Assembly: GCA_043228905.1 (NCBI GenBank) | Contig: JBHGNT010000037.1 | Location: forward strand, 207,382 to 271,381 | Length of the DNA stretch: 64,000 nt | DNA from: Azolla caroliniana | Lineage: Eukaryota; Polypodiophyta | Direction: 5' to 3' | Part shown: positions 1 through 13,835 of the stretch, one piece after another | Layout: every line of letters begins with the position of its first letter | Position numbering within the stretch: position 1 is the first letter of the stretch | Notes under the pieces: model-generated | Databases searched by the model: none | The model's input: only the letters and a program-made list of their open reading frames with translations | Told to the model about the DNA's origin: nothing | Translations under genes and position numbers: made by a program

Positions 1-3000
1 AAGGCTAGCTATGATATAGAATTAAAAAATCGAGATTTTGAAACTCAAGTCGAGAGACATGAGGAAATTAGCATATTTGAGGAGGGAGTTGAGAAGTGCC
101 AGTGTGTAAATTAAAATGGTCATAGCTGGCTCGTGTGATATCGGATTTATGTGTTCAAACATGCGACTCGAAGATAACAACGCTAGCTATGACATAGAAT
201 TAAAAGATCGAGATTTTGAAACTCAGTTCGAGAGACATGAGGAAATTAGCATATTTGAGGAGGGAGTAGAGAAGAGCCAGTGAGTAAATTAAAATGGTCA
301 TACCTGGCTCGTGTGATATCGGATTTTTGTGTTCAAACATGCGAATCGAAGCTAACTACGCTAGCTTTGATATAGAATTAAAAAATCAAGATTTTGAAAC
401 TCACGTCGAGAGACATGAGGAAATTAGCATGTTGGAGGATTGAGTTGAGAAGAGCGAGTGAGTAAATTAAAATGGTCACACCTGGCTCGTGTGATATCGG
501 ATTTCTGTGTTCAAAATGCGAATCGAAGCTAACAAGGCTAGCTATGATATAGAATTAAAAAATCGAGATTTTGAAACTCAGTTCGAGAGACATGAAAAAA
601 TTAACATATTTGAGGAGGGAGTTGAGAAGAGCTAGTGAGTAAATTAAAATGGTCATACCTGGCTCGTGTGATATCGGATTTCTGTGTTCAAACATGCGAA
701 TCGAAGCTAACTAGGCTAGCTATGATATAGAATTAAAAAATCGAGATTTTGAAACTCAGGTCGAGAGACATGAAGAAATTAGCATATTTGAGGAGGGAGT
801 TGAGAAGAGCGTGTGAGTAAATTAAAATGGTCATACCTGGCTCGTGTGATATCGGATTTCTGTGCTCAAACATGTGAATCGAAGCTAACAAGGCTAGCTA
901 TCATATAAAATTAAAATATCAAGATTTTGAAACTGACGTCGAAAGACATGAGGTAATTAGCATGTTGGAGGAGGGAGTTGAGAAGAGCGTGTGAGTAAAT
1001 TAAAATGGTCATACCTGGCTCGTGTGATATCGGATTTCTGTGTTCAAACATGCGAATCGAAACTAACAAGGCTAGCTATGATATAGAATTAAAAAATCGT
1101 GATTTTGAAACTCAGGTCGAGAGACATGAGGAAATTAGCATATTTGAGGAGGGAGTTGAGAAGAGCCATTGAGTAAATTAAAATGGTCATACCTAGCTCG
1201 TGTGATATCGGATTGCTGTGTTCAAACATGCGAATCGAAGCTAACAAGGCTAGCTATGATATAGACTTAAAAAATCGAGATTTTGAAACTCAGGTCGAGA
1301 GACATGAAGAAATTAGCATATTTGAGGAGGGAGTTGAGAAGAGCGAGTGTGTAAATTAAAATGGTCATACCTGGCTCGTGTGATATCGGATTGCTGTGTT
1401 CAAACATGCAAATCGAAGCTAACAAGGCTAGCTATGATATAGAATTAAAAAATCGAGATTTTGAAACTCAGGTCGAGAGACATGAAGAAATTAGCATATT
1501 TGAGGAGGGAGTTGAGAAGAGCGTGTGAGTAAATTAAAATGGTCATACCTAGCTCGTGTGATATCGGATTTCTGTGTTCAAACATGCGAATCGAAACTAA
1601 CAAGGCTAGCTATGATATAGACTTAAAAAATCGTGATTTTGAAACTCAGGTCGAGAGACATGAGGAAATTAGCATATTTGAGGAGGGAGTTGAGAAGAGC
1701 CAGTGAGTAAATTAAAATAGTCATACCGGGCTCGTGTGATATCGGATTTCTGTGTTCAAACATGCAAATCGAAGCTAACAAGGCTAGCTATGATATAGAA
1801 TTAAAAAATCAAGATTTTGAAACTGACGTCGAAAGACATGAGGAAATTAGCATGCTGGAGGAGGGAGTTGAGAAGAGCGAGTGAGTAAATTAAAATGGTC
1901 ATACCTGGCTCGTGTGATATCGGATTTCTGTGTTCAAACATGCGAATCGAAGCTAACAAGGCTAGCTATGATATAGAATTAAAAAATCGAGATTTTGAAA
2001 CTCAGGTCGAGAGACATGAAGAAATTAGCATATTTGAGGAGGGAGTTGAGAAGAGCGTGTGAGTAAATTAAAATGGTCATACCTAGCTCGTGTGATATCG
2101 GATTTCTGTGTTCAAACATGCGAATCGAAACTAACAAGGCTAGCTATGATATAGACTTAAAAAATCGTGATTTTGAAACTCAGGTCGAGAGACATGAGGA
2201 AATTAGCATATTTGAGGAGGGAGTTGAGAAGAGCCAGTGAGTAAATTAAAATAGTCATACCGGGCTCGTGTGATATCGGATTTCTGTGTTCAAACATGCA
2301 AATCGAAGCTAACAAGGCTAGCTATGATATAGAATTAAAAAATCAAGATTTTGAAACTGACGTCGAAAGACATGAGGAAATTAGCATGCTGGAGGAGGGA
2401 GTTGAGAAGAGCGAGTGAGTAAATTAAAATGGTCATACCTGGCTCGTGTGATATCGGATTTTTGTGTTCAAACATGCGAATCGAAGCTAACAAGGCTAGC
2501 TATGATATAGAATTAAAAAATCGTGATTTTGAAACTCAGGTCGAGAGACATGAGGAATTTAACATATTTGAGGAGGGAGTTGAGAAGAGCCAGTGAGTAA
2601 ATTAAAATGGTCATACCTGGCTCGTGTGATATCGGATTTCTGTGCTCAAACATGTGAATCGAAGCTAACAAGGCTAGCTATCATATAAAATTAAAATATC
2701 AAGATTTTGAAACTGACGTCGAAAGACATGAGGTAATTAGCATGTTGGAGGAGGGAGTTGAGAAGAGCCAGTGAGTAAATTAAAATGGTCATACCTGGCT
2801 CGTGTGATATCGGATTTCTGTGTTCAAACATGCGAATCGAAACTAACAAGGCTAGCTATGATATAGAATTAAAAAATCAAGATTTTGAAACTCATGTCGA
2901 AAGACATTAGGAAATTAGCATGTTTGAGGAGGGAGTTGAGAAGAGCCAGTGAGTAAATTAAAATGGTCATACCTGGCTCGTGTGATATCGGATTTCTGTG

Positions 3001-4271
3001 CTCAAACATGTGAATCGAAGCTAACAAGGCTAGCTATGATATAGAATTAAAATATCAAGATTTTGAAACTGACGTCGAAAGACATGAGGAAATTAGCATG
3101 TTGGAGGAGGGAGTTGAGAAGAGCGAGTGAGTAAATTAAAATGGTTATACCTGGCTCGTGTGATATCGGATTTCTGTGTTCAAACATGCGAATCGAAACT
3201 AACAAGGCTAGCTATGATATAGAATTAAAAAATCGTGATTTTGAAACTCAGGTCGAGAGACATGAGGAAATTAGCATATTTGAGGAGGGAGTTGAGAAGA
3301 GCCAGTGAGTAAATTAAAATGGTCATACCTGGCTCGTGTGACATCGGATTTCTGTGTTCAAACATGCAAATCGAAGCTAACAAGGCTAGCTATGATATAG
3401 AATTAAAATATCAAGATTTTGAAACTGACGTCGAAAGACATGAGGAAATTAGCATGCTGGAGGAGGGAGTTGAGAAGAGCGAGTGAGTAAATTAAAATGG
3501 TCATACCTGGCTCGTGTGATATCGGATTTCTGTGTTCAAACATGCGAATCGAAGCTAACAAGGCTAGCTATGATATAGAATTAAAAAATCGTGATTTTGA
3601 AACTCAGGTCGAGAGACATGAGGAAATTAGCATATTTGAGGAGGGAGTTGAGAAGAGCCATTGAGTAAATTAAAATGGTCATACCTAGCTCGTGTGATAT
3701 CGGATTGCTGTGTTCAAACATGCGAATCGAAGCTAACAAGGCTAGCTATGATATAGACTTAAAAAATCGAGATTTTGAAACTCAGGTCGAGAGACATGAA
3801 GAAATTAGCATATTTGAGGAGGGAGTTGAGAAGAGCGAGTGTGTAAATTAAAATGGTCATACCTGGCTCGTGTGATATCGGATTTCTGTGTTCAAACATG
3901 CGAATCGAAGCTAACAAGGCTAGCTATGATATAGAATTAAAAAATCGAGATTTTGAAACTCAGGTCGAGAGACATGAAGAAATTAGCATATTTGAGGAGG
4001 GAGTTGAGAAGAGCGTGTGAGTAAATTAAAATGGTCATACCTGGCTCGTGTGATATCGGATTTCTGTGTTCAAACATGCGAATCGAAGCTAACAAGGCTA
4101 GCTATGACATAGAATTAAATAATCGAGATTTTGAAACTCAGTTCGAGAGACACGAGAAAATTAGCATATTTGAGGAGGGAGTAGAGAAGAGCCAGTGAGT
4201 AAATTAAAATGGTCATACCTGGCTCGTGTGATATCGGATTTCTGTGTTCAAACATGCGAATCGAAGCTAAC
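1..4271 (+). repeat. 24-monomer HOR, copy 1 (4271 bp)
   Basis: Position 1 aligns with 4272 and the two copies agree from there up to 2639 and 6910. The unit is 24 monomers minus one base, because one monomer carries a 1-bp deletion at 515/516. Distinctive members are a monomer with GCGACTCGAAGATAACAACG (near 162), one with CATTAGG in place of CATGAGG (near 2906) and one with GACATCGG (near 3338) in place of GATATCGG. Internally, a three-monomer motif around 1381-1910 recurs at 1916-2450, so the 24-mer itself grew by smaller duplications. The start of this copy is cut by the window edge. Confidence 0.9.
515..516 (+). other. 1-bp deletion giving a 177-bp monomer, shared by three HOR copies
   Basis: TTCAAAATGCG replaces TTCAAACATGCG. 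The same lesion recurs at 4786/4787 and 10303/10304, which are the equivalent positions in HOR copies 2 and 3. It is a useful marker that the three copies descend from one ancestor. Independent 1-bp deletions occur at about 22919/22920 (AGACTGAGG) and about 25730/25731 (GACTAAAAAATC). Confidence 0.9.
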
Positions 4272-7200
4272 AAGGCTAGCTATGATATAGAATTAAAAAA
4301 TCGAGATTTTGAAACTCAAGTCGAGAGACATGAGGAAATTAGCATATTTGAGGAGGGAGTTGAGAAGTGCCAGTGTGTAAATTAAAATGGTCATAGCTGG
4401 CTCGTGTGATATCGGATTTATGTGTTCAAACATGCGACTCGAAGATAACAACGCTAGCTATGACATAGAATTAAAAGATCGAGATTTTGAAACTCAGTTC
4501 GAGAGACATGAGGAAATTAGCATATTTGAGGAGGGAGTAGAGAAGAGCCAGTGAGTAAATTAAAATGGTCATACCTGGCTCGTGTGATATCGGATTTTTG
4601 TGTTCAAACATGCGAATCGAAGCTAACTACGCTAGCTTTGATATAGAATTAAAAAATCAAGATTTTGAAACTCACGTCGAGAGACATGAGGAAATTAGCA
4701 TGTTGGAGGATTGAGTTGAGAAGAGCGAGTGAGTAAATTAAAATGGTCACACCTGGCTCGTGTGATATCGGATTTCTGTGTTCAAAATGCGAATCGAAGC
4801 TAACAAGGCTAGCTATGATATAGAATTAAAAAATCGAGATTTTGAAACTCAGTTCGAGAGACATGAAAAAATTAACATATTTGAGGAGGGAGTTGAGAAG
4901 AGCTAGTGAGTAAATTAAAATGGTCATACCTGGCTCGTGTGATATCGGATTTCTGTGTTCAAACATGCGAATCGAAGCTAACTAGGCTAGCTATGATATA
5001 GAATTAAAAAATCGAGATTTTGAAACTCAGGTCGAGAGACATGAAGAAATTAGCATATTTGAGGAGGGAGTTGAGAAGAGCGTGTGAGTAAATTAAAATG
5101 GTCATACCTGGCTCGTGTGATATCGGATTTCTGTGCTCAAACATGTGAATCGAAGCTAACAAGGCTAGCTATCATATAAAATTAAAATATCAAGATTTTG
5201 AAACTGACGTCGAAAGACATGAGGTAATTAGCATGTTGGAGGAGGGAGTTGAGAAGAGCGTGTGAGTAAATTAAAATGGTCATACCTGGCTCGTGTGATA
5301 TCGGATTTCTGTGTTCAAACATGCGAATCGAAACTAACAAGGCTAGCTATGATATAGAATTAAAAAATCGTGATTTTGAAACTCAGGTCGAGAGACATGA
5401 GGAAATTAGCATATTTGAGGAGGGAGTTGAGAAGAGCCATTGAGTAAATTAAAATGGTCATACCTAGCTCGTGTGATATCGGATTGCTGTGTTCAAACAT
5501 GCGAATCGAAGCTAACAAGGCTAGCTATGATATAGACTTAAAAAATCGAGATTTTGAAACTCAGGTCGAGAGACATGAAGAAATTAGCATATTTGAGGAG
5601 GGAGTTGAGAAGAGCGAGTGTGTAAATTAAAATGGTCATACCTGGCTCGTGTGATATCGGATTGCTGTGTTCAAACATGCAAATCGAAGCTAACAAGGCT
5701 AGCTATGATATAGAATTAAAAAATCGAGATTTTGAAACTCAGGTCGAGAGACATGAAGAAATTAGCATATTTGAGGAGGGAGTTGAGAAGAGCGTGTGAG
5801 TAAATTAAAATGGTCATACCTAGCTCGTGTGATATCGGATTTCTGTGTTCAAACATGCGAATCGAAACTAACAAGGCTAGCTATGATATAGACTTAAAAA
5901 ATCGTGATTTTGAAACTCAGGTCGAGAGACATGAGGAAATTAGCATATTTGAGGAGGGAGTTGAGAAGAGCCAGTGAGTAAATTAAAATAGTCATACCGG
6001 GCTCGTGTGATATCGGATTTCTGTGTTCAAACATGCAAATCGAAGCTAACAAGGCTAGCTATGATATAGAATTAAAAAATCAAGATTTTGAAACTGACGT
6101 CGAAAGACATGAGGAAATTAGCATGCTGGAGGAGGGAGTTGAGAAGAGCGAGTGAGTAAATTAAAATGGTCATACCTGGCTCGTGTGATATCGGATTTCT
6201 GTGTTCAAACATGCGAATCGAAGCTAACAAGGCTAGCTATGATATAGAATTAAAAAATCGAGATTTTGAAACTCAGGTCGAGAGACATGAAGAAATTAGC
6301 ATATTTGAGGAGGGAGTTGAGAAGAGCGTGTGAGTAAATTAAAATGGTCATACCTAGCTCGTGTGATATCGGATTTCTGTGTTCAAACATGCGAATCGAA
6401 ACTAACAAGGCTAGCTATGATATAGACTTAAAAAATCGTGATTTTGAAACTCAGGTCGAGAGACATGAGGAAATTAGCATATTTGAGGAGGGAGTTGAGA
6501 AGAGCCAGTGAGTAAATTAAAATAGTCATACCGGGCTCGTGTGATATCGGATTTCTGTGTTCAAACATGCAAATCGAAGCTAACAAGGCTAGCTATGATA
6601 TAGAATTAAAAAATCAAGATTTTGAAACTGACGTCGAAAGACATGAGGAAATTAGCATGCTGGAGGAGGGAGTTGAGAAGAGCGAGTGAGTAAATTAAAA
6701 TGGTCATACCTGGCTCGTGTGATATCGGATTTTTGTGTTCAAACATGCGAATCGAAGCTAACAAGGCTAGCTATGATATAGAATTAAAAAATCGTGATTT
6801 TGAAACTCAGGTCGAGAGACATGAGGAATTTAACATATTTGAGGAGGGAGTTGAGAAGAGCCAGTGAGTAAATTAAAATGGTCATACCTGGCTCGTGTGA
6901 TATCGGATTTATGTGTTCAAACATGCGACTCGAAGATAACAACGCTAGCTATGACATAGAATTAAAAGATCGAGATTTTGAAACTCAGTTCGAGAGACAT
7001 GAGGAAATTAGCATATTTGAGGAGGGAGTAGAGAAGAGCCAGTGAGTAAATTAAAATGATCATACCTAGCTCGTGTGATATCGGATTTCTGTGTTCAAAC
7101 ATGCAAATCGAAGCTAACAAGGCTAGCTATGATATAGAATTAAAATATCGAGATTTTGAAACTCAGGTCGAGAGACATGAGGAAATTAGCATATTTGAGG

Positions 7201-9788
7201 AGGGAGTTGAGAAGAGCGAGTGAGTAAATTAAAATGGTCATACCTGGCTCGTGTGATATCGGATTTCTGTGTTCAAACATGCGAATCGAACCTAACAACG
7301 CTAGCTATGACATAGAATTAAAAAATCGAGATTTTGAAACTCAGGTCGAGAGACATGAGGAAATTAGCATATTTGAGGAGGGAGTTGAGAAGAGCCAGTG
7401 AGTAAATTAAAATGGTCATACCTGGCTCGTGTGATATCGGATTTATGTGTTCAAACATGCGACTCGAAGATAACAACGCTAGCTATGACATAGAATTAAA
7501 AGATCGAGATTTTGAAACTCAGTTCGAGAGACATGAGGAAATTAGCATATTTGAGGAGGGAGTAGAGAAGAGCCAGTGAGTAAATTAAAATGATCATACC
7601 TAGCTCGTGTGATATCGGATTTCTGTGTTCAAACATGCAAATCGAAGCTAACAAGGCTAGCTATGATATAGAATTAAAATATCGAGATTTTGAAACTCAG
7701 GTCGAGAGACATGAGGAAATTAGCATATTTGAGGAGGGAGTTGAGAAGAGCGAGTGAGTAAATTAAAATGGTCATACCTGGCTCGTGTGATATCGGATTT
7801 CTGTGTTCAAACATGCGAATCGAACCTAACAACGCTAGCTATGACATAGAATTAAAAAATCGAGATTTTGAAACTCAGGTCGAGAGACATGAGGAAATTA
7901 GCATATTTGAGGAGGGAGTTGAGAAGAGCGAGTGAGTAAATTAAACTGGTCAAACCTGGCACGTGTGATATCGGATTTCTCTGTTCAAACATGCGAATCG
8001 AAGCTAACAACGCTAGCTTTGATATAGAATTTAAAAATCAAGATTTTGAAACTCACGTCGAAAGACATGAGGAAATTAGAATATTTGAGGAGGGAGTTGA
8101 GAAGAGCTAGTGAGTAAATTAAAATGTTCATACCTGGCTCGTGTGATATCGGATTTTTGTGTCCAAACATGCGAATCGAAGCTAACAACGCTAGCTATCA
8201 TATAGAATTAAAAAATCGAGATTTTGAAACTCAGGTCGAGAGACATGAGGAAATTAGCATATTTCAAGAAGGAGTTGAGAAGAGCCAGTCAGTAAATTAA
8301 AATGTTCAGACCTGGCACGTGTGATATCGGATTTTTTTGTTCAAACATGCGAATCGAAGATAACAACGCTACCTATGATATAGAATTAAATAATCGAGAT
8401 TTTGAAACTCAGGTCGAGAGACATGAAGAAATTACAATATTTGAGGAGGGAGTTGAGAAGAGCTAGTGAGTAAATTAAAATGTTCATACCTGGCTCGTGT
8501 GATATCGGATTTCTGTGCTCAAACATGTGAATCGAAGCTAACAAGGCTAGCTATGATATAGAATTAAAATATCAAGATTTTGAAACTGACGTCGAAAGAC
8601 ATGAGGAAATTAGCATGTTGGAGGAGGGAGTTGAGAAGAGCGAGTGAGTAAATTAAAATGGTTATACCTGGCTCGTGTGATATCGGATTTCTGTGTTCAA
8701 ACATGCGAATCGAAACTAACAAGGCTAGCTATGATATAGAATTAAAAAATCGTGATTTTGAAACTCAGGTCGAGAGACATGAGGAAATTAGCATATTTGA
8801 GGAGGGAGTTGAGAAGAGCCAGTGAGTAAATTAAAATGGTCATACCTGGCTCGTGTGACATCGGATTTCTGTGTTCAAACATGCAAATCGAAGCTAACAA
8901 GGCTAGCTATGATATAGAATTAAAATATCAAGATTTTGAAACTGACGTCGAAAGACATGAGGAAATTAGCATGCTGGAGGAGGGAGTTGAGAAGAGCGAG
9001 TGAGTAAATTAAAATGGTCATACCTGGCTCGTGTGATATCGGATTTCTGTGTTCAAACATGCGAATCGAAGCTAACAAGGCTAGCTATGATATAGAATTA
9101 AAAAATCGTGATTTTGAAACTCAGGTCGAGAGACATGAGGAAATTAGCATATTTGAGGAGGGAGTTGAGAAGAGCCATTGAGTAAATTAAAATGGTCATA
9201 CCTAGCTCGTGTGATATCGGATTGCTGTGTTCAAACATGCGAATCGAAGCTAACAAGGCTAGCTATGATATAGACTTAAAAAATCGAGATTTTGAAACTC
9301 AGGTCGAGAGACATGAAGAAATTAGCATATTTGAGGAGGGAGTTGAGAAGAGCGAGTGTGTAAATTAAAATGGTCATACCTGGCTCGTGTGATATCGGAT
9401 TTCTGTGTTCAAACATGCGAATCGAAGCTAACAAGGCTAGCTATGATATAGAATTAAAAAATCGAGATTTTGAAACTCAGGTCGAGAGACATGAAGAAAT
9501 TAGCATATTTGAGGAGGGAGTTGAGAAGAGCGTGTGAGTAAATTAAAATGGTCATACCTGGCTCGTGTGATATCGGATTTCTGTGTTCAAACATGCGAAT
9601 CGAAGCTAACAAGGCTAGCTATGACATAGAATTAAATAATCGAGATTTTGAAACTCAGTTCGAGAGACACGAGAAAATTAGCATATTTGAGGAGGGAGTA
9701 GAGAAGAGCCAGTGAGTAAATTAAAATGGTCATACCTGGCTCGTGTGATATCGGATTTCTGTGTTCAAACATGCGAATCGAAGCTAAC
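4272..9788 (+). repeat. 24-monomer HOR, copy 2, expanded to 31 monomers (5517 bp)
   Basis: This copy follows copy 1 from 4272 to 6910, leaves it at 6911, and rejoins it near 8484 (equivalent to copy 1 position 2967) until 9788. The 327 bases of copy 1 between those points are replaced by 1573 bases, a gain of exactly seven monomers. The whole-monomer step and preserved register fit unequal crossing over or gene conversion between misaligned monomers. Confidence 0.88.
6911..8483 (+). repeat. Inserted segment in HOR copy 2, with an internal 534-bp (3-monomer) tandem duplication
   Basis: The GCGACTCG monomer occurs at 6925 and again at 7459, 534 bp later. The two three-monomer blocks run from about 6911 to 7444 and from 7445 to about 7930, and look almost the same until GAGCCAG in the first becomes GAGCGAG in the second. 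The rest, about 7930-8483, holds monomers rarely seen elsewhere: GGCACGTG in place of GGCTCGTG, TTTTTTTGTTC at about 8331-8341, and TTCAAGAAGG at about 8263. These are more divergent than their neighbours. Confidence 0.8.
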
Positions 9789-12046
9789 AAGGCTGGCTAT
9801 GATATAGAATTAAAAAATCGAGATTTTGAAACTCAAGTCGAGAGACATGAGGAAATTAGCATATTTGAGGAGGGAGTTGAGAAGTGCCAGTGTGTAAATT
9901 AAAATGGTCATAGCTGGCTCGTGTGATATCGGATTTATGTGTTCAAACATGCGACTCGAAGATAACAACGCTAGCTATGACATAGAATTAAAAGATCGAG
10001 ATTTTGAAACTCAGTTCGAGAGACATGAGGAAATTAGCATATTTGAGGAGGGAGTAGAGAAGAGCCAGTGAGTAAATTAAAATGGTCATACCTGGCTCGT
10101 GTGATATCGGATTTTTGTGTTCAAACATGCGAATCGAAGCTAACTACGCTAGCTTTGATATAGAATTAAAAAATCAAGATTTTGAAACTCACGTCGAGAG
10201 ACATGAGGAAATTAGCATGTTGGAGGATTGAGTTGAGAAGAGCGAGTGAGTAAATTAAAATGGTCACACCTGGCTCGTGTGATATCGGATTTCTGTGTTC
10301 AAAATGCGAATCGAAGCTAACAAGGCTAGCTATGATATAGAATTAAAAAATCGAGATTTTGAAACTCAGTTCGAGAGACATGAAAAAATTAACATATTTG
10401 AGGAGGGAGTTGAGAAGAGCTAGTGAGTAAATTAAAATGGTCATACCTGGCTCGTGTGATATCGGATTTCTGTGTTCAAACATGCGAATCGAAGCTAACT
10501 AGGCTAGCTATGATATAGAATTAAAAAATCGAGATTTTGAAACTCAGGTCGAGAGACATGAAGAAATTAGCATATTTGAGGAGGGAGTTGAGAAGAGCGT
10601 GTGAGTAAATTAAAATGGTCATACCTGGCTCGTGTGATATCGGATTTCTGTGCTCAAACATGTGAATCGAAGCTAACAAGGCTAGCTATCATATAAAATT
10701 AAAATATCAAGATTTTGAAACTGACGTCGAAAGACATGAGGTAATTAGCATGTTGGAGGAGGGAGTTGAGAAGAGCGTGTGAGTAAATTAAAATGGTCAT
10801 ACCTGGCTCGTGTGATATCGGATTTCTGTGTTCAAACATGCGAATCGAAACTAACAAGGCTAGCTATGATATAGAATTAAAAAATCAAGATTTTGAAACT
10901 CATGTCGAAAGACATTAGGAAATTAGCATGTTTGAGGAGGGAGTTGAGAAGAGCCAGTGAGTAAATTAAAATGGTCATACCTGGCTCGTGTGATATCGGA
11001 TTTCTGTGCTCAAACATGTGAATCGAAGCTAACAAGGCTAGCTATGATATAGAATTAAAATATCAAGATTTTGAAACTGACGTCGAAAGACATGAGGAAA
11101 TTAGCATGTTGGAGGAGGGAGTTGAGAAGAGCGAGTGAGTAAATTAAAATGGTTATACCTGGCTCGTGTGATATCGGATTTCTGTGTTCAAACATGCGAA
11201 TCGAAACTAACAAGGCTAGCTATGATATAGAATTAAAAAATCGTGATTTTGAAACTCAGGTCGAGAGACATGAGGAAATTAGCATATTTGAGGAGGGAGT
11301 TGAGAAGAGCCAGTGAGTAAATTAAAATGGTCATACCTGGCTCGTGTGACATCGGATTTCTGTGTTCAAACATGCAAATCGAAGCTAACAAGGCTAGCTA
11401 TGATATAGAATTAAAATATCAAGATTTTGAAACTGACGTCGAAAGACATGAGGAAATTAGCATGCTGCAGGAGGGAGTTGAGAAGAGCGAGTGAGTAAAT
11501 TAAAATGGTCATACCTGGCTCGTGTGATATCGGATTTCTGTGTTCAAACATGCGAATCGAAGCTAACAAGGCTAGCTATGATATAGAATTAAAAAATCGT
11601 GATTTTGAAACTCAGGTCGAGAGACATGAGGAAATTAGCATATTTGAGGAGGGAGTTGAGAAGAGCCATTGAGTAAATTAAAATGGTCATACCTAGCTCG
11701 TGTGATATCGGATTGCTGTGTTCAAACATGCGAATCGAAGCTAACAAGGCTAGCTATGATATAGACTTAAAAAATCGAGATTTTGAAACTCAGGTCGAGA
11801 GACATGAAGAAATTAGCATATTTGAGGAGGGAGTTGAGAAGAGCGAGTGTGTAAATTAAAATGGTCATACCTGGCTCGTGTGATATCGGATTTCTGTGTT
11901 CAAACATGCGAATCGAAGCTAACAAGGCTAGCTATGATATAAAATTAAAAAATCGAGATTTTGAAACTCAGGTCGAGAGACATGAAGAAATTAGCATATT
12001 TGAGGAGGGAGTTGAGAAGAGCGTGTGAGTAAATTAAAATGGTCAT
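9789..12046 (+). repeat. 24-monomer HOR, copy 3, shortened by 10 monomers
   Basis: From 9789 the sequence follows copy 1 positions 1 to about 1000. It then follows copy 1 from about 2790 onward at an offset of 8008 instead of 9788, a loss of 1780 bp or ten monomers. Diagnostic bases place the junction between about 10779 and 10886. Agreement with copy 1 ends at 12047, where CATAGCTAGC replaces CATACCTGGC. Small private changes include CTGCAG instead of CTGGAG near 11466 and ATAAAATT near 11939. Confidence 0.85.
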
Positions 12047-12589
12047 AGCTAGCTCGTGTGATATCGGATTTCTGTGTTCAAACATGCGAATCGAAACTAA
12101 CAAGGCTAGTTATGATATAGACTTAAAAAATCGTGATTTTGAAACTCAGGTCGAGAGACATGAGGAAATTAGCATATTTGAGGAGGGAGTTGAGAAGAGC
12201 CAGTGAGTAAATTAAAATGGTCATACCTGGCTCGTGTGATATCGGATTTCTGTGTTCAAACATGCAAATCGAAGCTAACAAGGCTAGCTATGATATAGAA
12301 TTAAAAAATCAAGATTTTGAAACTGACGTCGAAAGACATGAGGAAATTAGCATGCTGGAGGAGGGAGTTGAGAAGAGCGAGTGAGTAAATTAAAATGGTC
12401 ATACCTGGCTCGTGTGATATCGGATTTCTGTGTTCAAACATGCGAATCGAAACTAACAAGGCTAGCTATGATATAGAATTAAAAAATCGAGATTTTGAAA
12501 CTCAGGTCGAGAGACATGAAGAAATTAGCATATTTGAGGAGGGAGTTGAGAAGAGCGAGTGAGTAAATTAAAATGGTCATACCTGGCTC

Positions 12590-13835
12590 GTGTGATATCG
12601 GATTTCTGTGTTCAAACATGCGAATCGAAGCTAACAAGGCAAGCTATGATATAGACTTAAAAAATCGTGATTTCGAAACTGACGTCGAAAGACATGAGGA
12701 AATTAGCATGTTGGAGGAGGGAGTTGAGAAGAGCGAGTGAGTAAATTAAAATGGTCATACCTGGCTCGTGTGATATCGGATTTCTGTGTTCAAACATGCA
12801 AATCGAAGCTAACAAGGCTAGCTATGATATAGAATTAAAAAATCGAGATTTTGAAACTCAGGTCGAGAGACATTAAGAAATTAGCATATTTGAGGAGGGA
12901 GTTGAGAAGAGCGTGTGAGTAAATTAAAATGGTCATACCTGGCTCGTGTGATATCGGATTTCTGTGTTCAAACATGCGAATCGAAACTAACAAGGCTAGC
13001 TATGATATAGAATTAAAAAATCGAGATTTTGAAACTCAGGTCGAGAGACATGAAGAAATTAGCATATTTGAGGAGGGAGTTGAGAAGAGCGTGTGAGTAA
13101 ATTAAAATGGTCATACCTGGCTCGTGTGATATCGGATTTCTGTGTTCAAACATGCGAATCGAAGCTAACAAGGCAAGCTATGATATAGACTTAAAAAATC
13201 GTGATTTCGAAACTGACGTCTAAAGACATGAGGAAATTAGCATGCTGGAGGAGGGAGTTGAGAAGAGCGAGTCAGTAAATTAAAATGGTCATACCTGGCT
13301 CGTGTGATATCGGATTTCTGTGTTCAAACATGCGAATCGAAACTAACAAGGCTAGCTATGATATAGAATTAAAAAATCGTGATTTTGAAACTCAGGTCGA
13401 GAGACATGAGGAAATTAGCATATTTGAGGAGGGAGTTGAGAAGAGCCATTGAGTAAATTAAAATGGTCATACCTAGCTCGTGTGATATCGGATTGCTGTG
13501 TTCAAACATGCAAATCGAAGCTAACAAGGCTAGCTATGATATAGAATTAAAAAATCGAGATTTTGAAACTCAGGTCGAGAGACATGAAGAAATTAGCATA
13601 TTTGAGGAGGGAGTTGAGAAGAGCGTGTGTGTAAATTAAAATGGTCATACCTGGCTCGTGTGATATCGGATTTCTGTGTTCAAACATGCGAACCGAAGCT
13701 AACAAGGCTAGCTATGATATAGAATTAAAAAATCGAGATTTTGAAACTCAGGTCGAGAGACATGAAGAAATTAGCATATTTGAGGAGGGAGTTGAGAAGA
13801 GCGTGTGAGTAAATTAAAATGGTCATACCTAGCTC
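12590..13835 (+). repeat. Seven-monomer segment, first copy (period 17 monomers, 3026 bp)
   Basis: It matches 15616-16861. Shared markers are AAGGCAAGCT at 12636 and 15662, and CATTAAGAAA at 12871 and 15897, each 3026 bp apart. One difference is GAACCGAAG here near 13690 against GAATCGAAG in the second copy. Another is GACGTCTAAAGAC here near 13221 against GACGTCGAAAGAC there. Confidence 0.8.

Noticed and set aside
7985-8188. Minus-strand open frames of 67 codons at 7985-8188 and 22482-22685
   Set aside because: Both start with TTG. Each exists because m66 A to T (GAATTTAAAAATC) removes the minus-strand TAA found in normal monomers. The similarity between them is the similarity of the satellite.
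6911-8483. Transposon insertion as the cause of the extra length in HOR copy 2
   Set aside because: Every base of the insert fits the 178-bp register. There are no terminal repeats, target-site duplication or foreign sequence.
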